Shown: piece by piece, positions 23,874 through 31,465 of the stretch
How the letters are laid out: each line of letters begins with the position of its first letter
How positions within the stretch are numbered: position 1 is the stretch's first letter
Origin: Belnapia rosea
GTDB taxonomy: Bacteria; Pseudomonadota; Alphaproteobacteria; Acetobacterales; Acetobacteraceae
Length of the DNA: 64,000 bases
Assembly: GCF_900101615.1 (NCBI RefSeq)
Contig: NZ_FMZX01000001.1
Coordinates: forward strand, 310,001-374,000
Direction: 5' to 3'
Program-made: the position numbers and the translations under genes
Notes under the pieces: model-generated
Told to the model about the DNA's origin: nothing
What the model saw: the letters and a program-made list of their open reading frames with translations, nothing else
The model's database searches: none

Positions 23874-25370
23874 TCAGGGGTTGGGTGGTGCCGCTCCGGG
23901 TGAGGCGTCGCTCTCGCTGGCGCGCTTGCGCAGATCGGCCTCGCGCAGCAGGCGGCGCAAGGCCTCGTCGCCGAGTTCATCGTGCTCCCGCAGGCCGAGG
24001 AGGGCACGGCGTTCCGCGGCGAGGCCTTCCGGATGCACCGCATCTTTCCCGACCTCGTGCCTTGCATCGGTGGCGACCTGGCGGGCCCGATCCTCCTCGC
24101 GTTTCGCCTGGCCGCGCCCCGATAGCTTGGCGCCCTGGATGATGCGGCGCAGCGTCAGCCCCTGCAGGAGCACGGAGCCGAGGATCACGCCGCTGGCCAC
24201 CACCAGCAGCAGCTCCCGCTCGGCAAAGGGCCGTCCATCCGGCCAGGCCGCGGGAACGGACAGCACCACGACCAGGCCGATCACCGAGCGCGTGGAGGCC
24301 CAGGCCATCACCCCTGCCGCGGTCATCCGGCCGGAAACACCCTCCTCGGCCAGCGCCTGCCGAAGCGGGGGCAGGCGGGTCGAGGCGAGGGAGCCGACCC
24401 ACTGGATGCCGAGCACGAGGGCGAGAATGCCCGCCACCGCCGCCACGGCGCGCCAGACCGGCCAGCTCCCGAGTTCGCCCACTGCCCCCGGCAGGCCAAG
24501 GCCGGCCAGGAAGAACAGCACCGAGGAGAGAAGCAGGCTTGCCTCCTCCCAGAAGGCCATGGCGCTGATCCGTGCCTCGGCGGAGGAGCGTGCCTCTCCG
24601 GTCTCACGGTTCACCCGGGCGGCGGAGACCGTCAGGGCCGCCGCGATGACCACCACGGCGAGGGAGAGGTCAAGGCCGCGGGCCGCGAGGGCGCCGAGAT
24701 AGGGCGTGGCGAGCGACACCGCGATCTCGATCGGCGCCGGGCCGGCCCGGTCCCGCAGCCAGAGCACGCTGCGGCCGATCGCCATGCCGGCCAGGGCACT
24801 GCCCAGCCACTGCCAGGATATGGTGAGTGCCGCCTCGCCGAAGGCCGGTGCCTCATTCTGCCGGAGCGTGCTCAGCGCGAGGGCAAGGGCGGTCAGCGCC
24901 ACGATGCGCGAGGCCATCTCCCGGGCCTTCAGCGCATCGGCAAGGGTGCGGGGAACATGCGGATGGGCATCCGCTTCCTGGAACAGGCGAGTGTCGAAGA
25001 GGGATGCGGTTACGCCGAGCAGCACCGCCCCGGTCCAGCTCAGACCTGGCAGCAGCACCCAATGCGCCGAACCGGCCACGGCCAGTATGGTGGTGAGCGC
25101 GACCGCCACGCCCGTGATCACCCCTGGCAGCAGGACATGGCGCAGCAGCTGCGGCGTGGCGCGCACCGTGCCGGCATAGATGATCGGTGGAAGGAACAGG
25201 CCGATCGCCAGATCCGGATCCACGCTCATGGGGGCCGGCCCGGGTATCAGGCCTGCCGCCAGACCGGCACCGAAGAGGGCGATGGTCGGGGGAAGCCGTA
25301 ACCATCGCGCCAGGGCCAGGACCGGCCCAACGCCTGCCAGCAGCAGCGCGACGAATTCCACGGCGCCCAT
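23874..25370 (-). CDS. CPA1/NhaP-like cation:proton antiporter homologue with altered ion-binding motifs
   Basis: 498 residues: about 12 transmembrane helices (1-430) followed by a charged ~70-residue cytoplasmic tail (KREEDRARQVATDARHEVG ...). The overall architecture and blocks such as LFLPPIIYAGT and AAGVMAWASTRSVIGLVVVL fit CPA1 Na+/H+ exchangers. The two ion-binding motifs are unusual: the TDP site reads TASLFDTRL (121-129), without the usual Pro, and the ND site reads EMASRIVAL (151-159), with Ser-Arg where Asn-Asp is expected. Transport activity or ion choice may therefore differ. It is preceded on the same strand by a Crp/Fnr gene 34 bp upstream, which probably regulates or is co-transcribed with it. 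Confidence 0.82.
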   Translation of the reverse strand: MGAVEFVALLLAGVGPVLALARWLRLPPTIALFGAGLAAGLIPGPAPMSVDPDLAIGLFLPPIIYAGTVRATPQLLRHVLLPGVITGVAVALTTILAVAGSAHWVLLPGLSWTGAVLLGVTASLFDTRLFQEADAHPHVPRTLADALKAREMASRIVALTALALALSTLRQNEAPAFGEAALTISWQWLGSALAGMAIGRSVLWLRDRAGPAPIEIAVSLATPYLGALAARGLDLSLAVVVIAAALTVSAARVNRETGEARSSAEARISAMAFWEEASLLLSSVLFFLAGLGLPGAVGELGSWPVWRAVAAVAGILALVLGIQWVGSLASTRLPPLRQALAEEGVSGRMTAAGVMAWASTRSVIGLVVVLSVPAAWPDGRPFAERELLLVVASGVILGSVLLQGLTLRRIIQGAKLSGRGQAKREEDRARQVATDARHEVGKDAVHPEGLAAERRALLGLREHDELGDEALRRLLREADLRKRASESDASPGAAPPNP

Positions 25371-25404
25371 ACCTGGTCCCCCTCAGAGCCGCCGCGGTCC
25401 GGTT

Positions 25405-26136
25405 TCAGCTACGCCGCAAGCTCGGGCCGAGCAGGCGCTCGAACTCGCGGAGGCCCGACCGGTAGCACTCGCAGGCGGCGGCCTCGAGACCAGGCCGATC
25501 GGTGACCGTGAGGTGACCCCGGCCAAGCCGGATCAGCCCGGCCCGCTGCAGCATGCCAGCGGCGACAGAGACGCCGGCGCGGCGCACGCCGAGCATCTGG
25601 GACAGGACCTCGTGGGTCAGCGGCAGATCGTCCCCATCGGCTTGGTCGTGCGCGATCAGCAGCCAGCGGGCCAGGCGCTGCTCGATCACATGGCGGCCAT
25701 TGCAAGCCGCGGTCCAGCTGACCTGTCCATGCAAGGCCAGCGCATAGCGTAACAGGAGCGCCTGCAGAGCAGGGCTTGCGTCAAGCGCTTCGCGCAGCGC
25801 GGCGGCCGGGAGCAGGAGCGCGCTGCCCGGCATCTGGACGAGGGCGAGGTTGGGCGAGGCGTCCGCACCCAAAACGAGAGGCAGCCCGACCATCCCCTCC
25901 CGGCCGGTGACGCCGACCTCGACGAGGGCACCATCCTGCATCTGGGCCAGCAGCGACACCGCGCCCGCCTCGATGAACCAGACCGAGGTGATGGGTTCGT
26001 CGGCCGCGAAAAGCGTTGTTTTGTGAATCAGCTCCACCGGTTTGAGGGCAGGCGCGAGGCGTGCCAGATCGTCGGTCGGCAACGCCCGGAGCAGCTGGTT
26101 GCGCACGGCAATGGACGAAGCTTCGATCCTGTCCAA
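25405..26136 (-). CDS. Crp/Fnr-family transcription regulator, likely TTG start
   Basis: 243-aa regulator with an N-terminal cNMP-like barrel (TTLFAADEPITSVWFIEAGAVSLLAQMQDGALVEVGVTGREGMVGLPLVLG) and C-terminal HTH ([28 protein letters not shown]). The TTG at 26136 (LDRIEASSIAVRNQLL) is preferred because AAAGGAG lies eight bases before it; a GTG at 26163 would add nine residues but has a poor ribosome site and would put AAAGGAG inside the gene. It is a close paralogue of the genes at 20798 and 22312, with the same GVRRxGV recognition helix, so their DNA sites may overlap. It is probably co-transcribed with the antiporter homologue downstream. Confidence 0.87.
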   Translation of the reverse strand: MDRIEASSIAVRNQLLRALPTDDLARLAPALKPVELIHKTTLFAADEPITSVWFIEAGAVSLLAQMQDGALVEVGVTGREGMVGLPLVLGADASPNLALVQMPGSALLLPAAALREALDASPALQALLLRYALALHGQVSWTAACNGRHVIEQRLARWLLIAHDQADGDDLPLTHEVLSQMLGVRRAGVSVAAGMLQRAGLIRLGRGHLTVTDRPGLEAAACECYRSGLREFERLLGPSLRRS

Positions 26137-26377
26137 GGGCTGGACTCCTTTGCCGGATGTCACCGGAGCTTAGCGCCCCCGGCGACCCGGCGTTGCAGGC
26201 AGATGGGTTGCAGCCTCACAGGCCGACGCCGGAGCAGCCGTTCCGGTCGAACCTAGCCGATGATCCTGTTCTCCGGCGTTGCTGGGGCTCCGGATGGCGG
26301 ACTCACGCCTTCGGGACATTCGCCTTTGTCGTTCCAGGACTAAAGCATGGTGCCGAAAGCGAGGGGAGGGGGCGGCA

Positions 26378-26785
26378 TTGCGTCTTTGGCTGTTCAGGGT
26401 GCTGCTCGCCTTGCTGATTCCGGTCACGGAGGTTGCACAGGCTCAGTTCGGCAAGCCGGACCCGCTGCCGCCCGTGACGGCGGCTCCCGCTCAACCTGAC
26501 AGCGGGTCGAAGCCTCCGCCGCTGCCGCCCACCGGAGGTGCCGCCGGGACCGTGGCACCGCAGGCGCCTGCTGCACCGCCGGCCGATGGCCGCAATGCTC
26601 CGCGCTGCGCCCAGACGCTCGCCAATGGTTGCCTCACCCAGCAGAGTTCCTGCCAGATCGCCTGCCCGCAGCAGTGGAGCACGAATCCCAGCGCACCCGC
26701 CTTCACGCCGACGGACCGGGCCGGCTGCATGGGCCAGTGCCTGCAGCGATACTATGCCTGCATGCGGCTGTATGGATGCATGTAG
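26378..26785 (+). CDS. Small secreted cysteine-rich protein, TTG start
   Basis: 135 residues. The TTG at 26378 follows a GGGAGGGGGC ribosome site and gives a clean signal peptide (MRLWLFRVLLALLIPVTEVAQAQ). A Pro/Ala-rich linker (residues ~25-70) leads to a C-terminal domain with eight cysteines (PRC, NGC, SSC, IAC, AGC, GQC, YAC, YGC) ending in CM at the stop, likely four disulfides. No family is recognised. The stop lies two bases before the next gene, so the two are one transcript. A secreted, disulfide-stabilised role is inferred from the pattern only. Confidence 0.65.
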   Translation: MRLWLFRVLLALLIPVTEVAQAQFGKPDPLPPVTAAPAQPDSGSKPPPLPPTGGAAGTVAPQAPAAPPADGRNAPRCAQTLANGCLTQQSSCQIACPQQWSTNPSAPAFTPTDRAGCMGQCLQRYYACMRLYGCM

Positions 26786-26787
26786 CC

Positions 26788-27312
26788 ATGCCGGGCACCG
26801 CCGCTGCCGATCCGCTGATTCTCACCCTGCGCCTCGATGCCGTGGCGCAGGCGAGATTCGACAGGGAGCGGCAAGCCCATTTCCCACCGGCGCGGAACCA
26901 CCTCGCCGCCCATCTCACGCTGTTCCATCACCTGCCGGGCGGCGCCATCCGTGACATCGAGGCCAGGCTGGAGGCGCTCTGCGCGTCACAGCGGCCCTTC
27001 CGCCTTGCGGTTCATGACCTGTGGATGATGGGGCAAGGCGTCGCCTATCGCCTGCGGGCCGCCGAGCTGATGGCATTGCACGCGGCGCTGGCCGAAGCAT
27101 GGCAGGAATGGCTGACGCCGCAGGATCGCCAGGCCTTGCGGCCCCATGTGACCATCCAGAACAAGGTGCCCGCAGCCGAGGCGCGTGCGCTGCATGACGC
27201 GATGCGCGCCGAATTCCAGCCTTTCGATGCAGAGGCGATCGGCCTTGCTCTCTGGCATTACCGTGGCGGCCCATGGGAGCCGGCAGCGGCCTACGGTTTC
27301 GCTGCAAGCTGA
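26788..27312 (+). CDS. 2H phosphoesterase (2'-5' RNA ligase/LigT-like)
   Basis: 174-aa protein with the two His-x-Thr motifs of the 2H superfamily: HLTLFHHL near residue 42 and RPHVTIQNKV near residue 120. Members hydrolyse 2',3'-cyclic phosphates or ligate RNA ends; the exact reaction here is unknown. The ATG at 26788 (MPGTAAADPLILTLRLD) gives a beginning typical of the fold; an ATG at 26776 would overlap the previous stop and is less likely. It follows the Cys-rich protein by two bases. It is cytoplasmic (no signal), which contrasts with its secreted partner, so the shared transcript may not mean shared function. Confidence 0.85.
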   Translation: MPGTAAADPLILTLRLDAVAQARFDRERQAHFPPARNHLAAHLTLFHHLPGGAIRDIEARLEALCASQRPFRLAVHDLWMMGQGVAYRLRAAELMALHAALAEAWQEWLTPQDRQALRPHVTIQNKVPAAEARALHDAMRAEFQPFDAEAIGLALWHYRGGPWEPAAAYGFAAS

Positions 27313-27376
27313 CCGGCTTGTCGCGCCGCGAGTCCGCCAAGGCGATGTTCGTCCCATGGCTGAGACCACTCAGCCA

Positions 27377-28051
27377 TCATCGATGCTCGGCGCTGATCCG
27401 GCATGGCACCGAGAGCTGAGCGTTGGCGTAGCTGCACACCACATATCCAGGCAGATCGAAGTCATCCTCGATGCGGGCGAAATCCGTCTGCTCGCCGGGC
27501 TGCAGCAAAGCGGTTGCTTGCGAGAGGATTTTCGACCTGTCGCCGGCATACAGCACCTTGATGGGAAAGCCGCACCGGTTGGTAAAGCTGACGGCGCGCA
27601 GCGTCGGACTTGCCGCAGCTTCGCCGCCCCGCCTGATAGCCCGCTCGGCGCAGGCGGAGGTGACCAAGGGTGCGATCGGCATCGATGCCTCCATCCGTCC
27701 CTGAGGCTGCAGCCCTTCCGCCTCATGCTCCGGCGGAATGGCCTCCGCTGCCGGTATTGGCAGTGCCTCGGCCGGGGCCGGGATCGGGGCGATCTCGTCC
27801 GGACGGCTTGCGGGCATCGCCGCCGATGCGGCCTGGGCAGGGATTGTCCCGGGCGGCGCGCAGGCTTCGCCCCGGCGTGCCAGCTCTCGCGTCATCTGGC
27901 GGCCGCTGATCGGGTTGCCGCGCCATTCGCATAATTGTCCGGTTGGCACGTCGCGCATGCGCCCGGCTCCGAGCTGGTCGATCGTGACGCAGGCACCGAG
28001 CGACGAGGCGAGGCCGAGCAGGACAAGGATGCGGTACCGGGGCGCAGGCAT
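27377..28051 (-). CDS. Lipoprotein of unknown function
   Basis: 224 residues. The N-terminus MPAPRYRILVLLGLASSLGACV ends in a lipobox (SLGAC), so the mature protein should be a lipid-anchored envelope protein. Next comes a small domain with CEWRGNPISGRQMTRELARRG and another Cys, a Pro/Ala/Glu-rich linker (~90-145), then a C-terminal domain with AVSFTNRCGFPIKVLYAGD and DLPGYVVCSYANAQLSVPC. Starts at 28051 or 28063 are both possible. No family is recognised. It is transcribed away from the FMO-like gene, with a 263-bp shared upstream region. Confidence 0.75.
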   Translation of the reverse strand: MPAPRYRILVLLGLASSLGACVTIDQLGAGRMRDVPTGQLCEWRGNPISGRQMTRELARRGEACAPPGTIPAQAASAAMPASRPDEIAPIPAPAEALPIPAAEAIPPEHEAEGLQPQGRMEASMPIAPLVTSACAERAIRRGGEAAASPTLRAVSFTNRCGFPIKVLYAGDRSKILSQATALLQPGEQTDFARIEDDFDLPGYVVCSYANAQLSVPCRISAEHR

Positions 28052-28314
28052 GACAGACGACATTCCTCGGGATAGTCGCCCAGCTACCGGCAGCGAGACG
28101 GAACCGGACGTGCAACGCAGCCCCGGCGCGGAGGTTCTGTAACGGATCCAGTATGAGGCCGCTGTCTCCCTGCCGTTGCGAGCAGGGCGGATCCAGGCCG
28201 CCATCCCCGCTTCGCCCTGGCGCGTCGCTTCTTGCCGGGGCGCCGGGCCACGCCTAGCCTTCGGGCCAAGCGTCCTCGCAGCAGCAATGGCGGGGCATCG
28301 GAGGAGGCAGCGCC

Positions 28315-30072
28315 ATGGATGGGATCCAGACCGGCATGTTGGCGGAAGCGGCGGCGAATTCCTGGCTTCAGGGCTTCGAGGCCGCTCTGGCCTCGGGCGA
28401 GGCTTCGCGCATCGCCGCACTCTTCGCCGAGGAATGCCACTGGCGCGACATCCTCGCCTTCGACTGGGACCTGCACACCACCTCCGGTGCCGAGGCCATT
28501 GCGGCGCGGATGGTGTCGAGGCTGGTGCAGGCGGCGCCACGCGGCATGGCGCTGGCCGCCGGCCGCACACCGCCGCGGCGCGTGACGCGGGCGGGTATCG
28601 AGGCGATCGAGGCCATCTTCGCCTTCGAGAGCTCGATCGGGCCCTGCAACGGCGTCGTCCGCCTGCTCGCCGATGCCGGCGAACTGCGCGCCTGGACGCT
28701 GATGACCTCGTTGGACGAGATCAGGGGGCATGAGGATCCGGCCAATGGCAGGCGCTGGCAGGAGGTGGACTGGCGACGGAATTTCGGCGGCGAGAATTGG
28801 CTGGATCGGCGCAACAAGGCGCGTGCCTATGCCGATCGGGATCCCGCCGTGCTGGTGGTCGGTGCGGCCCAGGCGGGGCTGTCCGTCGCGACGCGCCTGA
28901 CGCTGCTCGGTGTCGACACGCTTGTCGTCGACCGGGAAGCGCGCATCGGCGATAGCTGGCGCCGCCGCTACCATGCGCTGACACTGCACAACGAAACACG
29001 GGTCAATCACCTCCCCTACATGCCGTTTCCACGGTCCTGGCCTGTCTTCATCCCGAAGGACATGTTGGCCAACTGGTTCGAGATCTATGCCGAGGCGATG
29101 GAGCTCAACGTCTGGACGGAGACGGAGCTCACGGGCGGAGATTGGGATGAATCGGCGCAGTGCTGGGACGTGACCGTGCGGCGTGGCGATGGCACCGAGC
29201 GGCGGATGCGGCCGCGGCATCTCATCTTTGCCAATGGCGTCAGCACCACGCCGATCATCCCCGACCTTCCGGGGTTGGGGGAGTTCCGTGGGACGGTGCA
29301 GCATTCCGGGCGCCATGGCAGCGGGCTCGATTGGAAGGGCAAGCGCGCATTGGTGCTCGGCACCGGCACCTCAGGGCATGACGTGGCGCAGGATCTCTGT
29401 GTCTCCGGCGCGGCGGAGGTGACGCTGATCCAGCGCCGGCCGACCCTGGTGGTAAGCCTCAAGGAGGCGCAGGCGCCGTATGCTCTCTATGACGAGGACA
29501 TCCCCTTCGAGGATCTCGACCTGCTGGCGACATCCTTCCCATTTCCGGTCTATCGGCGCGCGCACCAGCTCATGACCGCGAAGAACCGCGTGGCAGACGG
29601 GGCGCTGCTGGAGGGGCTGGCGGCACGGGGCTTCCGCCTGAACTTCGGCGAGGACGATACTGGCTGGCAGATCATGTACCAGAGCCGCGGCGGTGGTTAC
29701 TACTTCGATGCCGGCTGCTCCGGGATGATCATCGACGGGCGCATCGGCCTGATGCAGTACGATGACATCGACCGCTTCGGCCCTGACGGCGCCATCATGA
29801 AGGATGGCAGCGTGAAGCCTGCCGACCTGATCGTGCTGGCCACCGGTTATCAGGGCCAGGCCGCGGCGGCGCGGCAGATTCTCGGCGATGCCGTAGGCGA
29901 GCGCATCGGCCGCGTCTGGGGCTTCGACGAGGAGGGCGAATTGCAGGGCATGTGGCGCCCTACGGGCCAGCCGCATTTGTGGTTCCTTGCAGGCGGCCTC
30001 GCGCAATGCCGTATCTTCTCGAAGGTGCTGGCCCTGCAAATCAAGGCGCGGGAGCTAGGGCTCGTCTCCTGA
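28315..30072 (+). CDS. NTF2-like domain fused to a flavin-containing monooxygenase
   Basis: 585-aa two-part enzyme. Residues ~8-160 form an NTF2/SnoaL-like cone (LFAEECHWRDILAFDWDL ... LMTSLDEIRGHE). Residues ~175-585 are a class B flavoprotein monooxygenase with an FAD GxGxxG-type site (VLVVGAAQAGLSVA, ~178), an FMO-like motif FRGTVQHSGRH, an NADPH site (ALVLGTGTSGHDVA, ~346) and the distal LIVLATGYQGQ. Such enzymes insert or add oxygen to carbon, nitrogen or sulfur nucleophiles, or perform Baeyer-Villiger reactions. GGAGGAGGCAGCGCC precedes the ATG. The FAD site has Ala-Ala for the second and third glycines of the usual motif. The substrate is unknown, and no pathway neighbours are seen. 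Confidence 0.85.
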   Translation: MDGIQTGMLAEAAANSWLQGFEAALASGEASRIAALFAEECHWRDILAFDWDLHTTSGAEAIAARMVSRLVQAAPRGMALAAGRTPPRRVTRAGIEAIEAIFAFESSIGPCNGVVRLLADAGELRAWTLMTSLDEIRGHEDPANGRRWQEVDWRRNFGGENWLDRRNKARAYADRDPAVLVVGAAQAGLSVATRLTLLGVDTLVVDREARIGDSWRRRYHALTLHNETRVNHLPYMPFPRSWPVFIPKDMLANWFEIYAEAMELNVWTETELTGGDWDESAQCWDVTVRRGDGTERRMRPRHLIFANGVSTTPIIPDLPGLGEFRGTVQHSGRHGSGLDWKGKRALVLGTGTSGHDVAQDLCVSGAAEVTLIQRRPTLVVSLKEAQAPYALYDEDIPFEDLDLLATSFPFPVYRRAHQLMTAKNRVADGALLEGLAARGFRLNFGEDDTGWQIMYQSRGGGYYFDAGCSGMIIDGRIGLMQYDDIDRFGPDGAIMKDGSVKPADLIVLATGYQGQAAAARQILGDAVGERIGRVWGFDEEGELQGMWRPTGQPHLWFLAGGLAQCRIFSKVLALQIKARELGLVS

Positions 30073-30136
30073 AGGGACGGTGCCGGGTTGAACTCGCACG
30101 CCAGGGCTGTGGCTTCCGATGCCGGAGGCCGGCTTA

Positions 30137-30175
30137 CCCACGGCGTCCGTGACCGAAGGCCACGAACGTCGTGGG
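30137..30175. terminator. Hairpin between convergent genes
   Basis: CCCACGGCGT (30137-30146) pairs with ACGTCGTGGG (30166-30175), nine of ten positions, around a 19-base loop. It lies in the 110-bp gap where the FMO-like gene and the YjfJ-like gene end facing each other. There is no T-tract; the call rests on position and stem. Confidence 0.4.
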
Positions 30176-30182
30176 CAGGATG

Positions 30183-30995
30183 CTAGCCGCGTTCGGGCCC
30201 TGAGATCTGCCGCGGCAGGCCTGCGGGCTGGCGTTGCCGCAGCGCGGCCAGCCGGTCCGACAGGTTCGTCGGCGCCGGTGCCTTGCCGGAGGCAGCGGCC
30301 ATGGCGGCGGCGATGTTCGGATCCTCCTCCTCCGGCTTCGAGGGACGCAGCAGCTTCGCCTTGGCATTGGCAGCCTCCGCCGCAGCGAGGTTGCGCGCCG
30401 CATTGTCCTGCATCGCCTTGAGCGCCACAGACAGGCCACTGGTCGCGCTGGACAGGCCGGCCGCCTGGCGAGCCGCCTCGGCCCGGCGTTCCGCCGCCTC
30501 CCGCTGCTGGTCAGCGCGGCTCATGTCGCGCTGGGCGCGGTTCAGCGCGTCACGGGCAGATTTCAGCTTCTGCCCGGCCTGGTTGTAGGTTTCCTCGAGC
30601 ATTTGCAGGAAGCTGCCAGCGTCCCGCGCGTCCTGCGCCTCGCGGTCGATATCGGGTGCCATCTGCTCCAGCATCCCGACCAGCGTGGCGAGGCTGCGCT
30701 CGAGACTGGCTTTCTGGCCCGGGTCCGTCTCGGTTTGCAGCCGCTGCTGCAGCTGCTCTGCCGCCGCCATGCGTTGCTGGGAGAGGCGGCCGATGGTGTC
30801 GGCCTCCCGCTGCTCGCGATCATAGGCCTGGCGGGCCTCGGCGACCTGACGACCAAGCTGGTCGAGATTGTCCTCCATGGTGCGCAGCTCCGCCTCGGTG
30901 GCGGCCTGGGGGTCCCAGCGCACCAGCGCCTCGACTGCCCCTTGCACGGCTTGGTCCGTCTTCACGCCGACGAGGTTGCGAATGAATCCCATCAT
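30183..30995 (-). CDS. PspA/YjfJ-like coiled-coil protein
   Basis: 270 residues. It opens with MMGFIRNLVGVKTDQAVQGA, an amphipathic N-terminus like that of PspA/IM30 proteins, followed by almost continuous coiled coil (~40-200, rich in Gln, Ala, Glu, Arg) and a disordered tail. PspA-family proteins bind stressed membranes and form oligomeric scaffolds. Sequence alone gives a weak match, but the gene order (DUF2491, DUF350, this gene) copies the E. coli yjfK-yjfL-yjfJ set, where YjfJ is PspA-like; that context raises confidence. The Met-Met start at 30995 follows AAAGGAAGAA. It is 38 bp downstream of the DUF350 gene. Confidence 0.65.
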   Translation of the reverse strand: MMGFIRNLVGVKTDQAVQGAVEALVRWDPQAATEAELRTMEDNLDQLGRQVAEARQAYDREQREADTIGRLSQQRMAAAEQLQQRLQTETDPGQKASLERSLATLVGMLEQMAPDIDREAQDARDAGSFLQMLEETYNQAGQKLKSARDALNRAQRDMSRADQQREAAERRAEAARQAAGLSSATSGLSVALKAMQDNAARNLAAAEAANAKAKLLRPSKPEEEDPNIAAAMAAASGKAPAPTNLSDRLAALRQRQPAGLPRQISGPERG

Positions 30996-31033
30996 GACCT
31001 TGTTCTTCCTTTCTATTCCCGATCCGATTGCGG

Positions 31034-31447
31034 TCAGCCAGCCATGGCGCCGGCATTGACCAGCGCCACGGCAAGCTGGATGCCGACAACAACGCAGGCC
31101 ATGGCGATGTTTCCGGCCTCGATCATCCCGCGCAGGCCGCGGAACAGGCCGGTGGTGAGCAGGAAGGCCAGCAGCTGGAGGATCACCGCCACCAGGCCCC
31201 AGAGAAGGATGTCCAGCGTAAAGGCGCTGGTCGCCAGGGTCACCGCCAGCGGGATGGCCAGGGCCACCAGAGCGCCCATCAGGACGATGCCGGCGGCGAC
31301 GTTGCCGTCCCGCGCCAGCCTGGCCTCGCGGAAAGGCGTGACGGCCATGTAGCAGCCAGCCCCGAGTCCCAGCAGTGCCAGGGCCACACCAAGCTGGGCG
31401 AGCAGGACGGGAAGGCCGTTCCATAGGGTGTCGAGGATGCTGTCCAA
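31034..31447 (-). CDS. DUF350 (YjfL-like) membrane protein
   Basis: 137-aa protein with four hydrophobic helices: LPVLLAQLGVALALLGLG, VAAGIVLMGALVALAIPLAV, LDILLWGLVAVILQLLAFLL and MIEAGNIAMACVVVGIQLAV. The GNVAAGIVLMG and EAGNIAMAC blocks are the two internal repeats of DUF350. E. coli YjfL and UPF0719 proteins belong here; function is unknown but they are repeatedly coupled to PspA-like and DUF2491 proteins. It lies 18 bp downstream of the DUF2491 gene. No start ambiguity of note. Confidence 0.88.
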   Translation of the reverse strand: MDSILDTLWNGLPVLLAQLGVALALLGLGAGCYMAVTPFREARLARDGNVAAGIVLMGALVALAIPLAVTLATSAFTLDILLWGLVAVILQLLAFLLTTGLFRGLRGMIEAGNIAMACVVVGIQLAVALVNAGAMAG

Positions 31448-31465
31448 GGCGGGCGTCCTTCGGCT

